From the NCBI RefSeq assembly GCF_002000245.1, contig NZ_MTCM01000006.1, positions 186,001 to 250,000 of the forward strand: a stretch of DNA of 64,000 bases, written 5' to 3'. The notes beneath the pieces are model-generated. The model was not told the origin of the DNA and ran no database searches. It worked only from the letters and a program-made list of their open reading frames with translations. Both the position numbers and the translations under genes were made by a program. Source of the DNA: Sphingobacterium sp. CZ-UAM. Lineage in GTDB: Bacteria > Bacteroidota > Bacteroidia > Sphingobacteriales > Sphingobacteriaceae. Shown piece after piece: positions 26,987-35,513 of this stretch; the first letter of the stretch is position 1; the number at the start of each line of letters is the position of its first letter.

Positions 26987-26994
26987 CAAAAATA
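26987..26994 (-). promoter_or_regulatory. -7 element of the response-regulator/kinase pair
   Basis: TATTTTTG on the minus strand matches TAnnTTTG exactly, about 40 bases before the GTG start. Confidence 0.5.
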
Positions 26995-27239
26995 TCACTG
27001 ATCGTCTTCGCTAAGCTATTGAAAGCCACAAAATTCACAACATTCTTGACTTTTATATGATATTTTTAGGGTGATGGAAACATGCTTGTTATTTTTCAGT
27101 CTACTATCAGCCTAATTTTACAAGATGGCATTTGAATACAATAATATCAAAATTTCTGCATGATTTTTACCAATCGGCAAAAGATTATTTCACAAACCAG
27201 CCAAATTTCAATACTTTCGTATTTTAATTTATATTTCCA

Positions 27240-28637
27240 ATGAAACATTTTTTCCTTTGCATAGCCTTCTTCACATTAGTTTTTGTTAAAACCAGTTTGG
27301 CTCAACAAAAGGTCTTTAAAATAACCTATCAGTTTGCCGACCCCGAGACTGGCACAGATACATCAGCTTCTGAATTTATCAAAATTTTGGCGGGAAACGG
27401 AGAAGCATTGATGCACGCCTATATTTGTAAGGATCAAATGCGTGTAGAGAGTTTGCTGTTTGGAAAATCCATACAGATCAGCAATAGCAAAGACGAGACT
27501 TCTTATCTGATCGACGAAAACAGCAAAACATATACTTCAACGGATATTGCTACCGGCAAGCTTATTGAAACATCAGAAGGTGGAGATTACGCTTACTCAA
27601 GTGATTTTGAAATGAGCTTAATTCCGAATGAAAAGAAAATGATAGCAGGGTTGTCCTGCAAAAAAGCGACATTTAATCTAGCAGGCAGTAAAGATAAACA
27701 AACCGAAATCACAGTCTGGTATGCGGAAAATTTACCAAAATTATATTGGGGAACCTACGATTATCTAGAAAAGGTACCCGGAGCAGCACTATCTATCGGT
27801 GCCGAAGGTCTGGGAATCCAAGCGACGAAAGTTGAAGAAGTCCCTTACGATACGGCATTATTCGAAATTCCAGCAGGTTATGAAGAAGGAGAAGTAGAAG
27901 AAGCTTCCACTGATTCAGCTCTAAATGACCATTTATCTTGGTATCAAGATCCCAATACTGACTTTTTTGGCGTACAGGACAGTCTAGGCAATAAACTCAC
28001 GCCAGCAAAATATGCTTCCATCTATGCGTATGTAGGTGATTATGCTATCGTCACTGATGCAGCTCAAATGTTTGGCCTAATCGACTTACAGGGAAAAGAA
28101 GTTATCCCTTGTCAATACGAATCGTTGAGTTTAGATACGGAAGGTGCACCATTGGTATTTATGAAAGATCAGAAATATGGTCTGTTGGATAACAATGGCA
28201 AACTATTACTCGCTGCCAAATATGATTTCATCTCCGTCCCAAGTTTAAGCCATGCCTTATATAACGAAGGTGACCTTACTGGTGTACTCGATCTAAAAGG
28301 GAACGTATTAATTCCTGCGAAATATGAAACTATTGCGGAGTATCGAGACAATCTGGCACTGATTATCGAAAATCTAACCTATCAGTTAGTTGACAAATCC
28401 GGCAAAAAATTGTTACCTACAGGTCAGGAATATTTATCTTTTGCTGGCGAGAAATTATTATTGGTTTTTAAAGACAATACCTATGGATATATCGACTATA
28501 GTGGCAAAGTGGTCATTCCTTTTAAATTCCAAAATGCACAACCCTTTGAAAATGGATTAGCCTTGGTCAGCGAAGACCTGGAGAATTTTTACTATATTAA
28601 TGCAAAAGGAAAGTTTATAAAAAAGTATGAAGAGTAA
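27240..28637 (+). CDS. Secreted WG-repeat protein with an N-terminal GLPGLI-like domain
   Basis: A 465-residue protein with a signal peptide (MKHFFLCIAFFTLVFVKTSLAQ). Residues about 23-215 read as a beta-rich domain of the kind seen in GLPGLI-type or DUF4412-like lipoproteins (VFKITYQFADPETG..., ITVWYAENLPKLYWGTYDYLEKVPGAALSI). The second half (about 235-460) holds WG repeats, each about 45 residues (FFGVQDSLGNKLTPAKYASI, FGLIDLQGKEVIPCQYESL, YGYIDYSGKVVIPFKFQNA). WG repeats are thought to be structural binding modules; the role here is unknown. The next gene overlaps by 11 bases. Confidence 0.82.
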   Translation: MKHFFLCIAFFTLVFVKTSLAQQKVFKITYQFADPETGTDTSASEFIKILAGNGEALMHAYICKDQMRVESLLFGKSIQISNSKDETSYLIDENSKTYTSTDIATGKLIETSEGGDYAYSSDFEMSLIPNEKKMIAGLSCKKATFNLAGSKDKQTEITVWYAENLPKLYWGTYDYLEKVPGAALSIGAEGLGIQATKVEEVPYDTALFEIPAGYEEGEVEEASTDSALNDHLSWYQDPNTDFFGVQDSLGNKLTPAKYASIYAYVGDYAIVTDAAQMFGLIDLQGKEVIPCQYESLSLDTEGAPLVFMKDQKYGLLDNNGKLLLAAKYDFISVPSLSHALYNEGDLTGVLDLKGNVLIPAKYETIAEYRDNLALIIENLTYQLVDKSGKKLLPTGQEYLSFAGEKLLLVFKDNTYGYIDYSGKVVIPFKFQNAQPFENGLALVSEDLENFYYINAKGKFIKKYEE

Positions 28638-29067
28638 TCCACAAACATTCTACCTTTCAACATTGCATCGCGGGAAATACATGTTTATTCTATTGACCTC
28701 GATTCTATTGATAGGGATAGGGATGTCGAAAGTTCCGATTCAAGAAATTTATAAGATCATCATCGCTCTTTTGATGGTTCCCCTTGCACTGTATTTGGCG
28801 ATCAAGTGTTCTACGCTGGATTCCACATGGCGGCTGGATGAAGATACACTCACCGTCAGCAATTCAAAAAAAACAGTTGAATTCCCGTTGAGCAACATTT
28901 CACATATTCGAAATCTCAGACGCTCCGGCGGCAATTTGATTATTATAAACCGAAACAAAGGTTCCGCTTTTCGTACCTGGCGTAATAAGTTATTTCAGAA
29001 AGAAGATGATCTGCCCCTATTGACCCAAGCACTCAAAGAGGCTAATATTGAGTATTACGATATGTAA
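28627..29067 (+). CDS. Membrane protein with PH-like domain
   Basis: 146 residues. Two transmembrane helices (about 19-37 and 41-60) are followed by a small beta-rich domain (TWRLDEDTLTVSNSKKTVEFPLSNISHIRNLRRSGGNLIIIN) resembling bacterial PH-like (YdbS/EbsA-type) domains. It overlaps the WG-repeat gene by 11 bases, which indicates an operon. Function unknown. Confidence 0.78.
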   Translation: MKSNPQTFYLSTLHRGKYMFILLTSILLIGIGMSKVPIQEIYKIIIALLMVPLALYLAIKCSTLDSTWRLDEDTLTVSNSKKTVEFPLSNISHIRNLRRSGGNLIIINRNKGSAFRTWRNKLFQKEDDLPLLTQALKEANIEYYDM

Positions 29068-29080
29068 TAGCATACATTCC

Positions 29081-29106
29081 ACGGTAACATTTGTTACCGT
29101 TTTTTG
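29081..29106. promoter_or_regulatory. 20-bp palindrome: Crp/Fnr-type operator or terminator
   Basis: A perfect inverted repeat with 9-bp arms (acggtaaca at 29081-29089, tgttaccgt at 29092-29100) and a 2-base centre, followed by T5-6. Its centre is about 41 bases before the expected start of the sulfur operon transcript, the place where Crp/Fnr activators bind. It also sits 13 bases after a stop codon and is followed by a T-run, as a terminator would. Either or both may be true. Confidence 0.55.
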
Positions 29107-29119
29107 TAATAGCGGTATG

Positions 29120-29127
29120 TACCTTTG
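29120..29127 (+). promoter_or_regulatory. -7 element of the sulfur operon
   Basis: TACCTTTG matches TAnnTTTG exactly and lies 22 bases before the first ATG of the operon. No well-placed -33 TTTG is visible, which fits an activator-dependent promoter. Confidence 0.6.
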
Positions 29128-29149
29128 TCATATAAATTAAGAACAAGCT

Positions 29150-29710
29150 ATGTTATTGGAATACATCAAACAACCATGGCCTTGGTATATTTCGGGGCCC
29201 TTAATTGCATTAGTCATGTACTTATTGCTAAAACAAGGAAAAGATTTCGGGATGTCGAATAATCTGCGGACGATGTGTACGGTATTAGGTGCCGGTAAAT
29301 CGTCCTCTTTTTTTCGCTTCGACTGGAAGACGCAATCCTGGAACCTTCTTGTGGTACTCGGAACCGCCATTGGAGGATTCATTGCCCATTACTTTTTAAG
29401 CGACGGCTCCGCTGCGCAAATCAATGCAAAAAGTGTCGCTGATTTAAAGGAACTAGGCATAATAGATCATCTACAGGGCTATCTTCCCGAGTCTATTTTT
29501 ATTTTTAACGGCTCTTGGTTTCAGTTTTTAATACTGAGCATTGGCGGGCTATTGATTGGCTTCGGGACAAGATATGCCGGAGGCTGCTCGTCAGGACACG
29601 CCATCTCAGGACTCAGCAATTTCCAGCTCCCCTCTTTAATTGCTGTCATTGGCTTTTTTATAGGTGGCATCATCATGGTTCACGTCTTATTTCCTTTAAT
29701 CTTCGCATAA
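29150..29710 (+). CDS. YeeE/YedE-family transporter, first half
   Basis: A 186-residue membrane protein with about four helices. It carries the family's Cys-containing motif RYAGGCSSGHAISG near residue 145, which in TsuA-type thiosulfate transporters forms the substrate pathway. The family is often a single chain with two such motifs; here it is split into two adjacent genes. The next gene starts at the base after this stop codon, so the two must work together. It probably carries thiosulfate or another sulfur compound. Confidence 0.9.
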   Translation: MLLEYIKQPWPWYISGPLIALVMYLLLKQGKDFGMSNNLRTMCTVLGAGKSSSFFRFDWKTQSWNLLVVLGTAIGGFIAHYFLSDGSAAQINAKSVADLKELGIIDHLQGYLPESIFIFNGSWFQFLILSIGGLLIGFGTRYAGGCSSGHAISGLSNFQLPSLIAVIGFFIGGIIMVHVLFPLIFA

Positions 29711-30124
29711 ATGAAAGTAGTAAAATTTATATTGATCGGGATCTTATTTGGGATCATTTTATTCAAATCAGAAGCAGCTTCATGGTATCGCATTTATGAG
29801 ATGTTTCAGTTCCGCTCTTTCCACATGTATGGCATGATCGGTACGGCACTCGCAACAGCGATTATCATTGTCCAAATTATCAAACGAAAACAGATTAAAG
29901 ACAGCAATGGCATGCAGATCGCGTTTCAGGCCAAAGACAAAAGTATCACACGCTATCTCGTCGGTGGTACCATTTTCGGACTGGGCTGGGCAATGTCAGG
30001 CGCCTGTCCGGGACCTATGTTTGCATTAATCGGCTCAGGCTATTGGACATTGGGCATTGTACTGATCTTCGCTCTCCTAGGGACATGGATCTATGGTTTA
30101 ATTAGACACAAGCTGCCTCATTAA
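29711..30124 (+). CDS. YeeE/YedE-family transporter, second half
   Basis: A 137-residue membrane protein with three or four helices and the motif GWAMSGACPGPMFALIGSG near residue 100, the second Cys motif of the YeeE/YedE fold. Together with the preceding gene it completes one transporter. It is directly followed by TauE/SafE and persulfide dioxygenase genes. Confidence 0.9.
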   Translation: MKVVKFILIGILFGIILFKSEAASWYRIYEMFQFRSFHMYGMIGTALATAIIIVQIIKRKQIKDSNGMQIAFQAKDKSITRYLVGGTIFGLGWAMSGACPGPMFALIGSGYWTLGIVLIFALLGTWIYGLIRHKLPH

Positions 30125-30183
30125 GCCGAGAATAGACGATCATGAGTCTGTAGGTATAACAATAGCATTTGATTTAGCAAAAA

Positions 30184-30999
30184 ATGGAACTACTATTTAT
30201 AATTGGCTTTTTATTAGCGATATTGGTTGGGCTATCAATGGGTTTGATGGGGAGTGGTGGCAGTATTTTAACACTACCGATCTTCGTGTACCTATTTCAT
30301 ATTGAGCCTCAATATGCCCTTGATTATTCCCTGTTTTCCATTGGAATACTGGCCATAATCGGCTCAATTAAACCCCTGATCAGAGGTAAAATAGATCTAA
30401 AAACCACGGCTTTCTTTTTGGTTCCGTCTTTACTATCGGTCTACTTGACCAAGCGCCACCTGTTGGCTGCCATACCAACGCAATTTTATCTTGCGGAAAT
30501 AGCGGTCTCCAGAAATCACATTATTATGCTGCTGTTTTCGATTGTCATCCTGATTTCCGCACTGGCAATGATCCGCAGAAGGAAACAGGTCGAAATATCA
30601 GCTGTCACCATGCATATTGGTCAAGTCCTCAAAATAGTTAGCGCGGGTCTGCTTGTCGGTGTCATGACAGGACTTGTTGGTGCTGGAGGAGGCTTTCTTA
30701 TTGTACCTTCGCTGGTGCTGCTTTTGGGAATACCATTAAAACAGGCTATCGCGACATCGCTATTTATCATTGGGTTAAACGCCTCCTTTGGTCTGGTCGC
30801 CAACTACCAACTCTTGAACCACATGAATTGGCCGATATTGCTTACTTTTACATTAATCACTTTAATAGGTCTTCAGATTGGTTCCAAATGGAAAGACAAA
30901 TTGGAGGTGGTACGACTACAGGGGATTTTTGGTTATTTCCTGATCAGTATCGGTATCCTAATTTTCACTTTCGAAATCATTCAATTCGTAAATCACTAA
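30184..30999 (+). CDS. TauE/SafE-family sulfite exporter-like permease
   Basis: A 271-residue permease with about eight hydrophobic segments and the internal pseudo-repeat typical of the family (GLSMGLMGSGGSILTLPIFVYL near 20 and GVMTGLVGAGGGFLIVPSLVLLLGIPLKQAIATSLFII near 160). Members export sulfite, sulfoacetate or related organosulfur anions. It is 12 bases upstream of the persulfide dioxygenase, the usual arrangement in sulfide/persulfide detoxification operons. The true substrate is inferred. Confidence 0.92.
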   Translation: MELLFIIGFLLAILVGLSMGLMGSGGSILTLPIFVYLFHIEPQYALDYSLFSIGILAIIGSIKPLIRGKIDLKTTAFFLVPSLLSVYLTKRHLLAAIPTQFYLAEIAVSRNHIIMLLFSIVILISALAMIRRRKQVEISAVTMHIGQVLKIVSAGLLVGVMTGLVGAGGGFLIVPSLVLLLGIPLKQAIATSLFIIGLNASFGLVANYQLLNHMNWPILLTFTLITLIGLQIGSKWKDKLEVVRLQGIFGYFLISIGILIFTFEIIQFVNH

Positions 31000-31011
31000 A
31001 AATCAAATATT

Positions 31012-32409
31012 ATGTTTTTTCAACACATTTTTGAGTCATCTTTAGCACATTCAAGTTATTTAATTGGCTGTCAGGCCAAAGGTGTTGCCATGGTAATTGA
31101 CCCCAAAAGAGATGTCGACACTTACTTAGCGATTGCAGCAAAAAACAATTTAAAAATTACACATATTGCTGAAACCCATATCCATGCTGATTATCTTTCC
31201 GGAACATTGGAATTGGCCGAACTAACCGGCGCCCAATGTTATCTTTCCGACGAAGGGGGCGAAGATTGGCAATATGAGTTTCCCCATATCGGATTAAAAG
31301 ATGGTGATCAGATCCATCTTGGAAATCTAATCTTTAAGGTGCTCCATACCCCTGGACATACGCCTGAGAGTCTTAGTTTTGTTTTAATTGATACGCCAGC
31401 AACAATGGATCCGGTGATGATATTTACAGGTGATTTTGTATTTGTTGGAGACATTGGCCGTCCAGATCTTTTGGAGAATGCCGCTGGCCTCATTGGGACC
31501 AAGGAAGTCGGTGCGAAGCAGATGTTTAAGTCTCTACAGCATTTTTTAACCTTACCAGACTACATTCAGGTCTGGCCTGCACACGGTGCAGGTTCGGCAT
31601 GTGGTAAAGCGCTGGGCGCTGTGCCGAGTTCGACTGTGGGCTACGAGCGGATTCGCAACTGGGCGCTGCAATACCAAAATAATGAAAGTGGTTTTATAAC
31701 TGAACTTTTAGAAGGACAACCTGAGCCACCGCGTTATTTTGCCCAGATGAAGAAGCTCAACAAAATCAAGCGACCACTACAAACAAGCGTGCCTCAGTAC
31801 CCGAAACTTTCAACGGCAGAATTCAACAAACTATATCAGGCAGGTACAACGATCATTGATACACGGCATAAATTTGACTTCGCCAAAGGCTATCTTCCAG
31901 GCAGCATCAATATACAGCATAATCGGACATTCAATACCTGGGCTGGCTGGATCTTGGATTACACAAAACCTTTTGTGCTGATCATGGATGAAAACGAAAA
32001 GGAAGAGATTGCCCGCAAGCTAATGCGCATCGGCCTCGATCATGTTGCCGGATATATTACTATGGAAACAATTCCTCAATTGGGAATTTCCTTGGAGCAA
32101 CAGCAGCTTATTGGGTTCCAGGAGATGAATGCTGTACTGGAGAATCCGAATGTTCAGATTCTAGATGTTAGGAATACATCCGAATTTACAGCAGGACATC
32201 TACCACATGCCACACATCTCTTTGTGGGAACGATTGAAAACAACCTGGACAAAATTGATCGAACAAAAGAATTATACCTGCATTGTCAATCTGGAGACCG
32301 GGCGACAATTGCAGCTTCGATCTTAGCTAAAAATGGCATTAAAGACATTAAAATATATAGTGCCTCCATCAATGACTGGAAAGAAAAAGGTGGTCATTTA
32401 GTTAAATAG
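31012..32409 (+). CDS. Persulfide dioxygenase-rhodanese fusion (MBL fold)
   Basis: Oxidises glutathione-, bacillithiol- or CoA-type persulfide to sulfite and, with the rhodanese part, makes thiosulfate. The N-terminal metallo-beta-lactamase domain (1 to about 240) has THIHAD (His56, His58, Asp60), His116 in HTPGHT and Asp141 in FTGDFVF, matching the mononuclear-iron persulfide dioxygenase site. The residue after HAD is Tyr, not His, as in some members. Two rhodanese domains follow: the first (about 270-360) lacks the Cys, the second has the active loop CQSGDRA with Cys425. It is the last gene of the operon, before a strong terminator. Confidence 0.93.
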   Translation: MFFQHIFESSLAHSSYLIGCQAKGVAMVIDPKRDVDTYLAIAAKNNLKITHIAETHIHADYLSGTLELAELTGAQCYLSDEGGEDWQYEFPHIGLKDGDQIHLGNLIFKVLHTPGHTPESLSFVLIDTPATMDPVMIFTGDFVFVGDIGRPDLLENAAGLIGTKEVGAKQMFKSLQHFLTLPDYIQVWPAHGAGSACGKALGAVPSSTVGYERIRNWALQYQNNESGFITELLEGQPEPPRYFAQMKKLNKIKRPLQTSVPQYPKLSTAEFNKLYQAGTTIIDTRHKFDFAKGYLPGSINIQHNRTFNTWAGWILDYTKPFVLIMDENEKEEIARKLMRIGLDHVAGYITMETIPQLGISLEQQQLIGFQEMNAVLENPNVQILDVRNTSEFTAGHLPHATHLFVGTIENNLDKIDRTKELYLHCQSGDRATIAASILAKNGIKDIKIYSASINDWKEKGGHLVK

Positions 32410-32414
32410 CCTAT

Positions 32415-32456
32415 TGAAAAAATAGCTCCGGAAATAAATCCCGGAGCTATTTTATT
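32415..32456. terminator. Bidirectional terminator after the sulfur operon
   Basis: An 11-bp stem (aatagctccgg at 32421-32431, ccggagctatt at 32441-32451) with flanking A- and T-runs, between two convergent genes. Confidence 0.88.
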
Positions 32457-32485
32457 TTTACATAACCTCAGCCATTCAGCTACTT

Positions 32486-33343
32486 CTATAAGCTATTCCT
32501 GTTAATTCGTAGGAATTCAATAACCTCATCTTTCTTTTCCTCCATCTTCCCTTTCTTCTCCACGAATTGATGATTATAGATGGTCAGATATTGATGGTCA
32601 TCAGTATCCGATTCGTACACTTCTGCCGTCGCAAAAGAAAAATGCTCTTCTTCATCGGAAAGATGATCGTAGACATAGGCAAAATCATGATTGGCCAAAG
32701 TATTCGCCATAGCATCCTTGTCCTCAACAAATTTTAATCTTCCCGGCAAAATCCTCTTGTTCATCCAGATTTCATCTTTCTCTGAAAAAGGATAAATGGT
32801 AATACCCCGAAAAGCCATAATAATAGGTGTAATCAGAATGATTGCCATTTCAATTCCCCATACGGCCCAAAGCATCCCCCCTGAAACAGTTGATTTCTTC
32901 AAGCTAAATGTACCGACCTCATTTAAGCCCTGTAACGCCTCCCAGATAAAAGAGGGGTGCATAAAAAATGCCTTAAAGCCTTCCAGGCTAAAAGAAGATT
33001 TCACCCAGGTGTCTCCACCCATGGTACCTTCAGCATTATACATCAACGAAACAAACAGCGCCCACTGTGCATAAAAACCAACTATAGCAACGATCAGTGT
33101 GATTATAATCGCAACACCTTTGTTCCGAAGCTTCCATTGCTTGAAACAAAAATTAAGCAGATAAAACAATCCTGCTCCAAATCCAAGTGTGATAAAGACA
33201 TTGAAATAGACAATCGGAATAAACCATTGTAAGGCGATATAGACAATTGCCAAAATAATTGATCCTACAATACCTAACACAAGCGAACCGATTAATGCGA
33301 AAGCAGGCACCTTCCCAGAAGGCTTATAATACAGATTTTCCAT
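32486..33343 (-). CDS. Multi-pass membrane protein of unknown function
   Basis: From the ATG at 33343 the product has 285 residues and starts MENLYYKPSGKVPAFALIGS; a reading 20 codons longer is possible but starts inside a region without coding character. Hydrophobic helices cover about 12-40, 44-66, 75-95 and 155-180. The last 90 residues are soluble and acidic (DHLSDEEEHFSFATAEVYESDTDDHQYL). I do not recognise a family. It is convergent with the sulfur operon and divergent from the M1 peptidase gene. Confidence 0.7.
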   Translation of the reverse strand: MENLYYKPSGKVPAFALIGSLVLGIVGSIILAIVYIALQWFIPIVYFNVFITLGFGAGLFYLLNFCFKQWKLRNKGVAIIITLIVAIVGFYAQWALFVSLMYNAEGTMGGDTWVKSSFSLEGFKAFFMHPSFIWEALQGLNEVGTFSLKKSTVSGGMLWAVWGIEMAIILITPIIMAFRGITIYPFSEKDEIWMNKRILPGRLKFVEDKDAMANTLANHDFAYVYDHLSDEEEHFSFATAEVYESDTDDHQYLTIYNHQFVEKKGKMEEKKDEVIEFLRINRNSL

Positions 33344-33491
33344 AAATTTATGTGTAATATTTGTTAACTCAACAGATAAATTTCCTAACCAAAACCAAGC
33401 CAATTATTAATAAAAAAATCACTTTTCGTCAAGATTTGATGACATTGATCTGGATCGGGCTGATTAATCGGCATTTCTTGAGACAATTTTG

Positions 33492-33499
33492 TAAGTTTG
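33492..33499 (+). promoter_or_regulatory. -7 element of the M1 peptidase gene, 4 bases from the ATG
   Basis: TAAGTTTG matches TAnnTTTG exactly and ends 4 bases before the ATG, so the transcript would start at or very near the start codon. Confidence 0.55.
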
Positions 33500-33503
33500 G
33501 AAC

Positions 33504-35381
33504 ATGAAAATCAAAATATTGTCCTTTCTAGCACTTATATGTGTCATAAATATTGGAGGACAGGAAGTAAAGGCCCAGAGAAAAGGATTCTGGCAGCAGA
33601 AGGTTGACTATACAATGGATGTCAACGTGGATGAAAAAGCTTATCAATATGATGGAAAAATGGCTTTGAAGTATAGCAACAATTCAGGCCAATCCTTAAA
33701 AAAAGTCTATTTTCATTTATATTTTAATGCATTCCAACCAGGATCAATGATGGATTACCGCTTGAAAAATATCAGCGATCCAGATAAAAGGATGGTATCA
33801 AATATTGGCACCAAAGAAAAACCAATATTGCAAAGCCGTATTGAAACGCTACAACCCAATCAGATCGGTTACCAAAAAATCAAAAGCCTCAGCATGAATG
33901 GGGTCAATACAAGCTATAAGATTGATGGTACAATATTAGAAGTTTCCCTACCAACTGCGATCCAGGACGGAGAAACAGCAAATTTTAATATAGAATGGAC
34001 TGCACAGGTACCTGAACAAATCCGAAGGTCAGGCCGCAATTCGGCAGAAGGAGTGGCGCTTTCTATGGCACAATGGTATCCAAAGATGGCACAGTTTGAT
34101 GAATTTGGCTGGCACCTTGATGAATATATCGGCCGTGAGTTTATCGCACCTTTCGGCAACTTTGACGTCACCATACACCTCAACAAGAACTATGTTGTCG
34201 GTGCTTCGGGGGTACTTCAAAATCCAAATGAGGTGAAAGGCTATCAGACAAAAGCTAAAATAAAAACCAATAAAGATAAAGCAACCTGGCATTACAAAGC
34301 CGAAAACATCCATGATTTTGTCTGGGCTGCAGATCCCAAATTCGTGGTAGATTCCGCCTCAAGCAAAAATGGCATAAAAGTTTACACGGTGTATCTCCCT
34401 ACTGACAAAGAAGTTATATCAAACTGGAAAACAGCTCTCGGCCTATCAACTGAGTTTTTCGATTTCTGTAGTGCTAAATTCGGTAAATATCCTTGGCCGA
34501 CTTATACCATTATTCAGGGGGGTGATGGTGGCATGGAATATGGCACTGCGACATTGATTACCGGTGGGCGTAATCTAAAAAGCCTTGTTGGTGTTATCTT
34601 CCATGAATCTGCTCACTCCTGGTATCAGCATCTATTCGGGATCAACGAAACCGTTGATGAATGGTTTGACGAAGGATTCACTTCGTATGTTGAAGAATTG
34701 GCCATGCAGCATCTTTTTGAAAAACGGGGCGCTATCGCATCAAATCCGCTGATCGATGCCTACCGGGCTTATTATAAGCTGGCACTTTCAGGCAAAGAAG
34801 AACCAATGAGCCTACTTGCGGACTATTATAATACAAATTATGGCTATAGTAACGAAGCTTATAATAAAGGAGCTGTGCTAGCTGAACAGTTGGGCTACAT
34901 TATCGGTCAGGAGAATCTAGAGAAAACCTTTTTGAAATTCTACGATATCTGGAAGTTCAAACATCCTACACCCAATGATTTCAAACGTGTTGCCGAAGAA
35001 GTATCAGGAATAAACCTGAAGTGGTATTTCAATTTATTTATCAATACCACACGTCAAATTGATTATGCAATCGGTCACGTAACTGATTCAGAAATTCAGC
35101 TGCTCAACAAATCAAACTTTGCGATGCCACTCGATATACTTGTAGAATATCAAGATGGAAGCAAAGAGCTATTTTACATCCCTTTACGTGAAATGCGCGG
35201 TGAAAAACCCGAGGAAAATTTTGAGATATACAAGGGTATAAAACGCACGGTACTGATGGATTGGTTCTGGACCAACCCTGAATATAAAATTTCAGTCAAT
35301 AAAGCTCCAAAAACAGTCACAATAGATCCATCGCTCCGACTTGCAGATATAGAATCAGCGAACAATAACCTGACACGCTAA
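33504..35381 (+). CDS. M1-family metallopeptidase, secreted
   Basis: A zinc aminopeptidase-like enzyme of 625 residues with a signal peptide (ILSFLALICVINIGG). The zinc site is the complete gluzincin pattern: HESAH at 367-371 and, after exactly 18 residues, the third ligand Glu390 in WFDEGFTSY. The exopeptidase motif that normally reads GAMEN is here GGMEY (within GGDGGMEYGTATLI), as in other Bacteroidota members, so the substrate preference may differ. The N-terminal half is beta-rich. It is monocistronic with its own promoter and terminator. Confidence 0.93.
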   Translation: MKIKILSFLALICVINIGGQEVKAQRKGFWQQKVDYTMDVNVDEKAYQYDGKMALKYSNNSGQSLKKVYFHLYFNAFQPGSMMDYRLKNISDPDKRMVSNIGTKEKPILQSRIETLQPNQIGYQKIKSLSMNGVNTSYKIDGTILEVSLPTAIQDGETANFNIEWTAQVPEQIRRSGRNSAEGVALSMAQWYPKMAQFDEFGWHLDEYIGREFIAPFGNFDVTIHLNKNYVVGASGVLQNPNEVKGYQTKAKIKTNKDKATWHYKAENIHDFVWAADPKFVVDSASSKNGIKVYTVYLPTDKEVISNWKTALGLSTEFFDFCSAKFGKYPWPTYTIIQGGDGGMEYGTATLITGGRNLKSLVGVIFHESAHSWYQHLFGINETVDEWFDEGFTSYVEELAMQHLFEKRGAIASNPLIDAYRAYYKLALSGKEEPMSLLADYYNTNYGYSNEAYNKGAVLAEQLGYIIGQENLEKTFLKFYDIWKFKHPTPNDFKRVAEEVSGINLKWYFNLFINTTRQIDYAIGHVTDSEIQLLNKSNFAMPLDILVEYQDGSKELFYIPLREMRGEKPEENFEIYKGIKRTVLMDWFWTNPEYKISVNKAPKTVTIDPSLRLADIESANNNLTR

Positions 35382-35471
35382 TTCAACTGTTGAAACATGG
35401 GCACTGTTTAAACATGAGCATCGCAGCAGATTAATGTAAAGATGTTCCATTGATGAGATCATAAAAATCAT

Positions 35472-35513
35472 AAGAGCTGTATCGTATTAAAAATATGATA
35501 CAGCTCTTTTTAT
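35472..35513. terminator. Bidirectional terminator
   Basis: A 12-bp stem (aagagctgtatc at 35472-35483, gatacagctctt at 35497-35508) followed by T-rich sequence, between the convergent M1 peptidase and beta-propeller genes. Confidence 0.85.
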
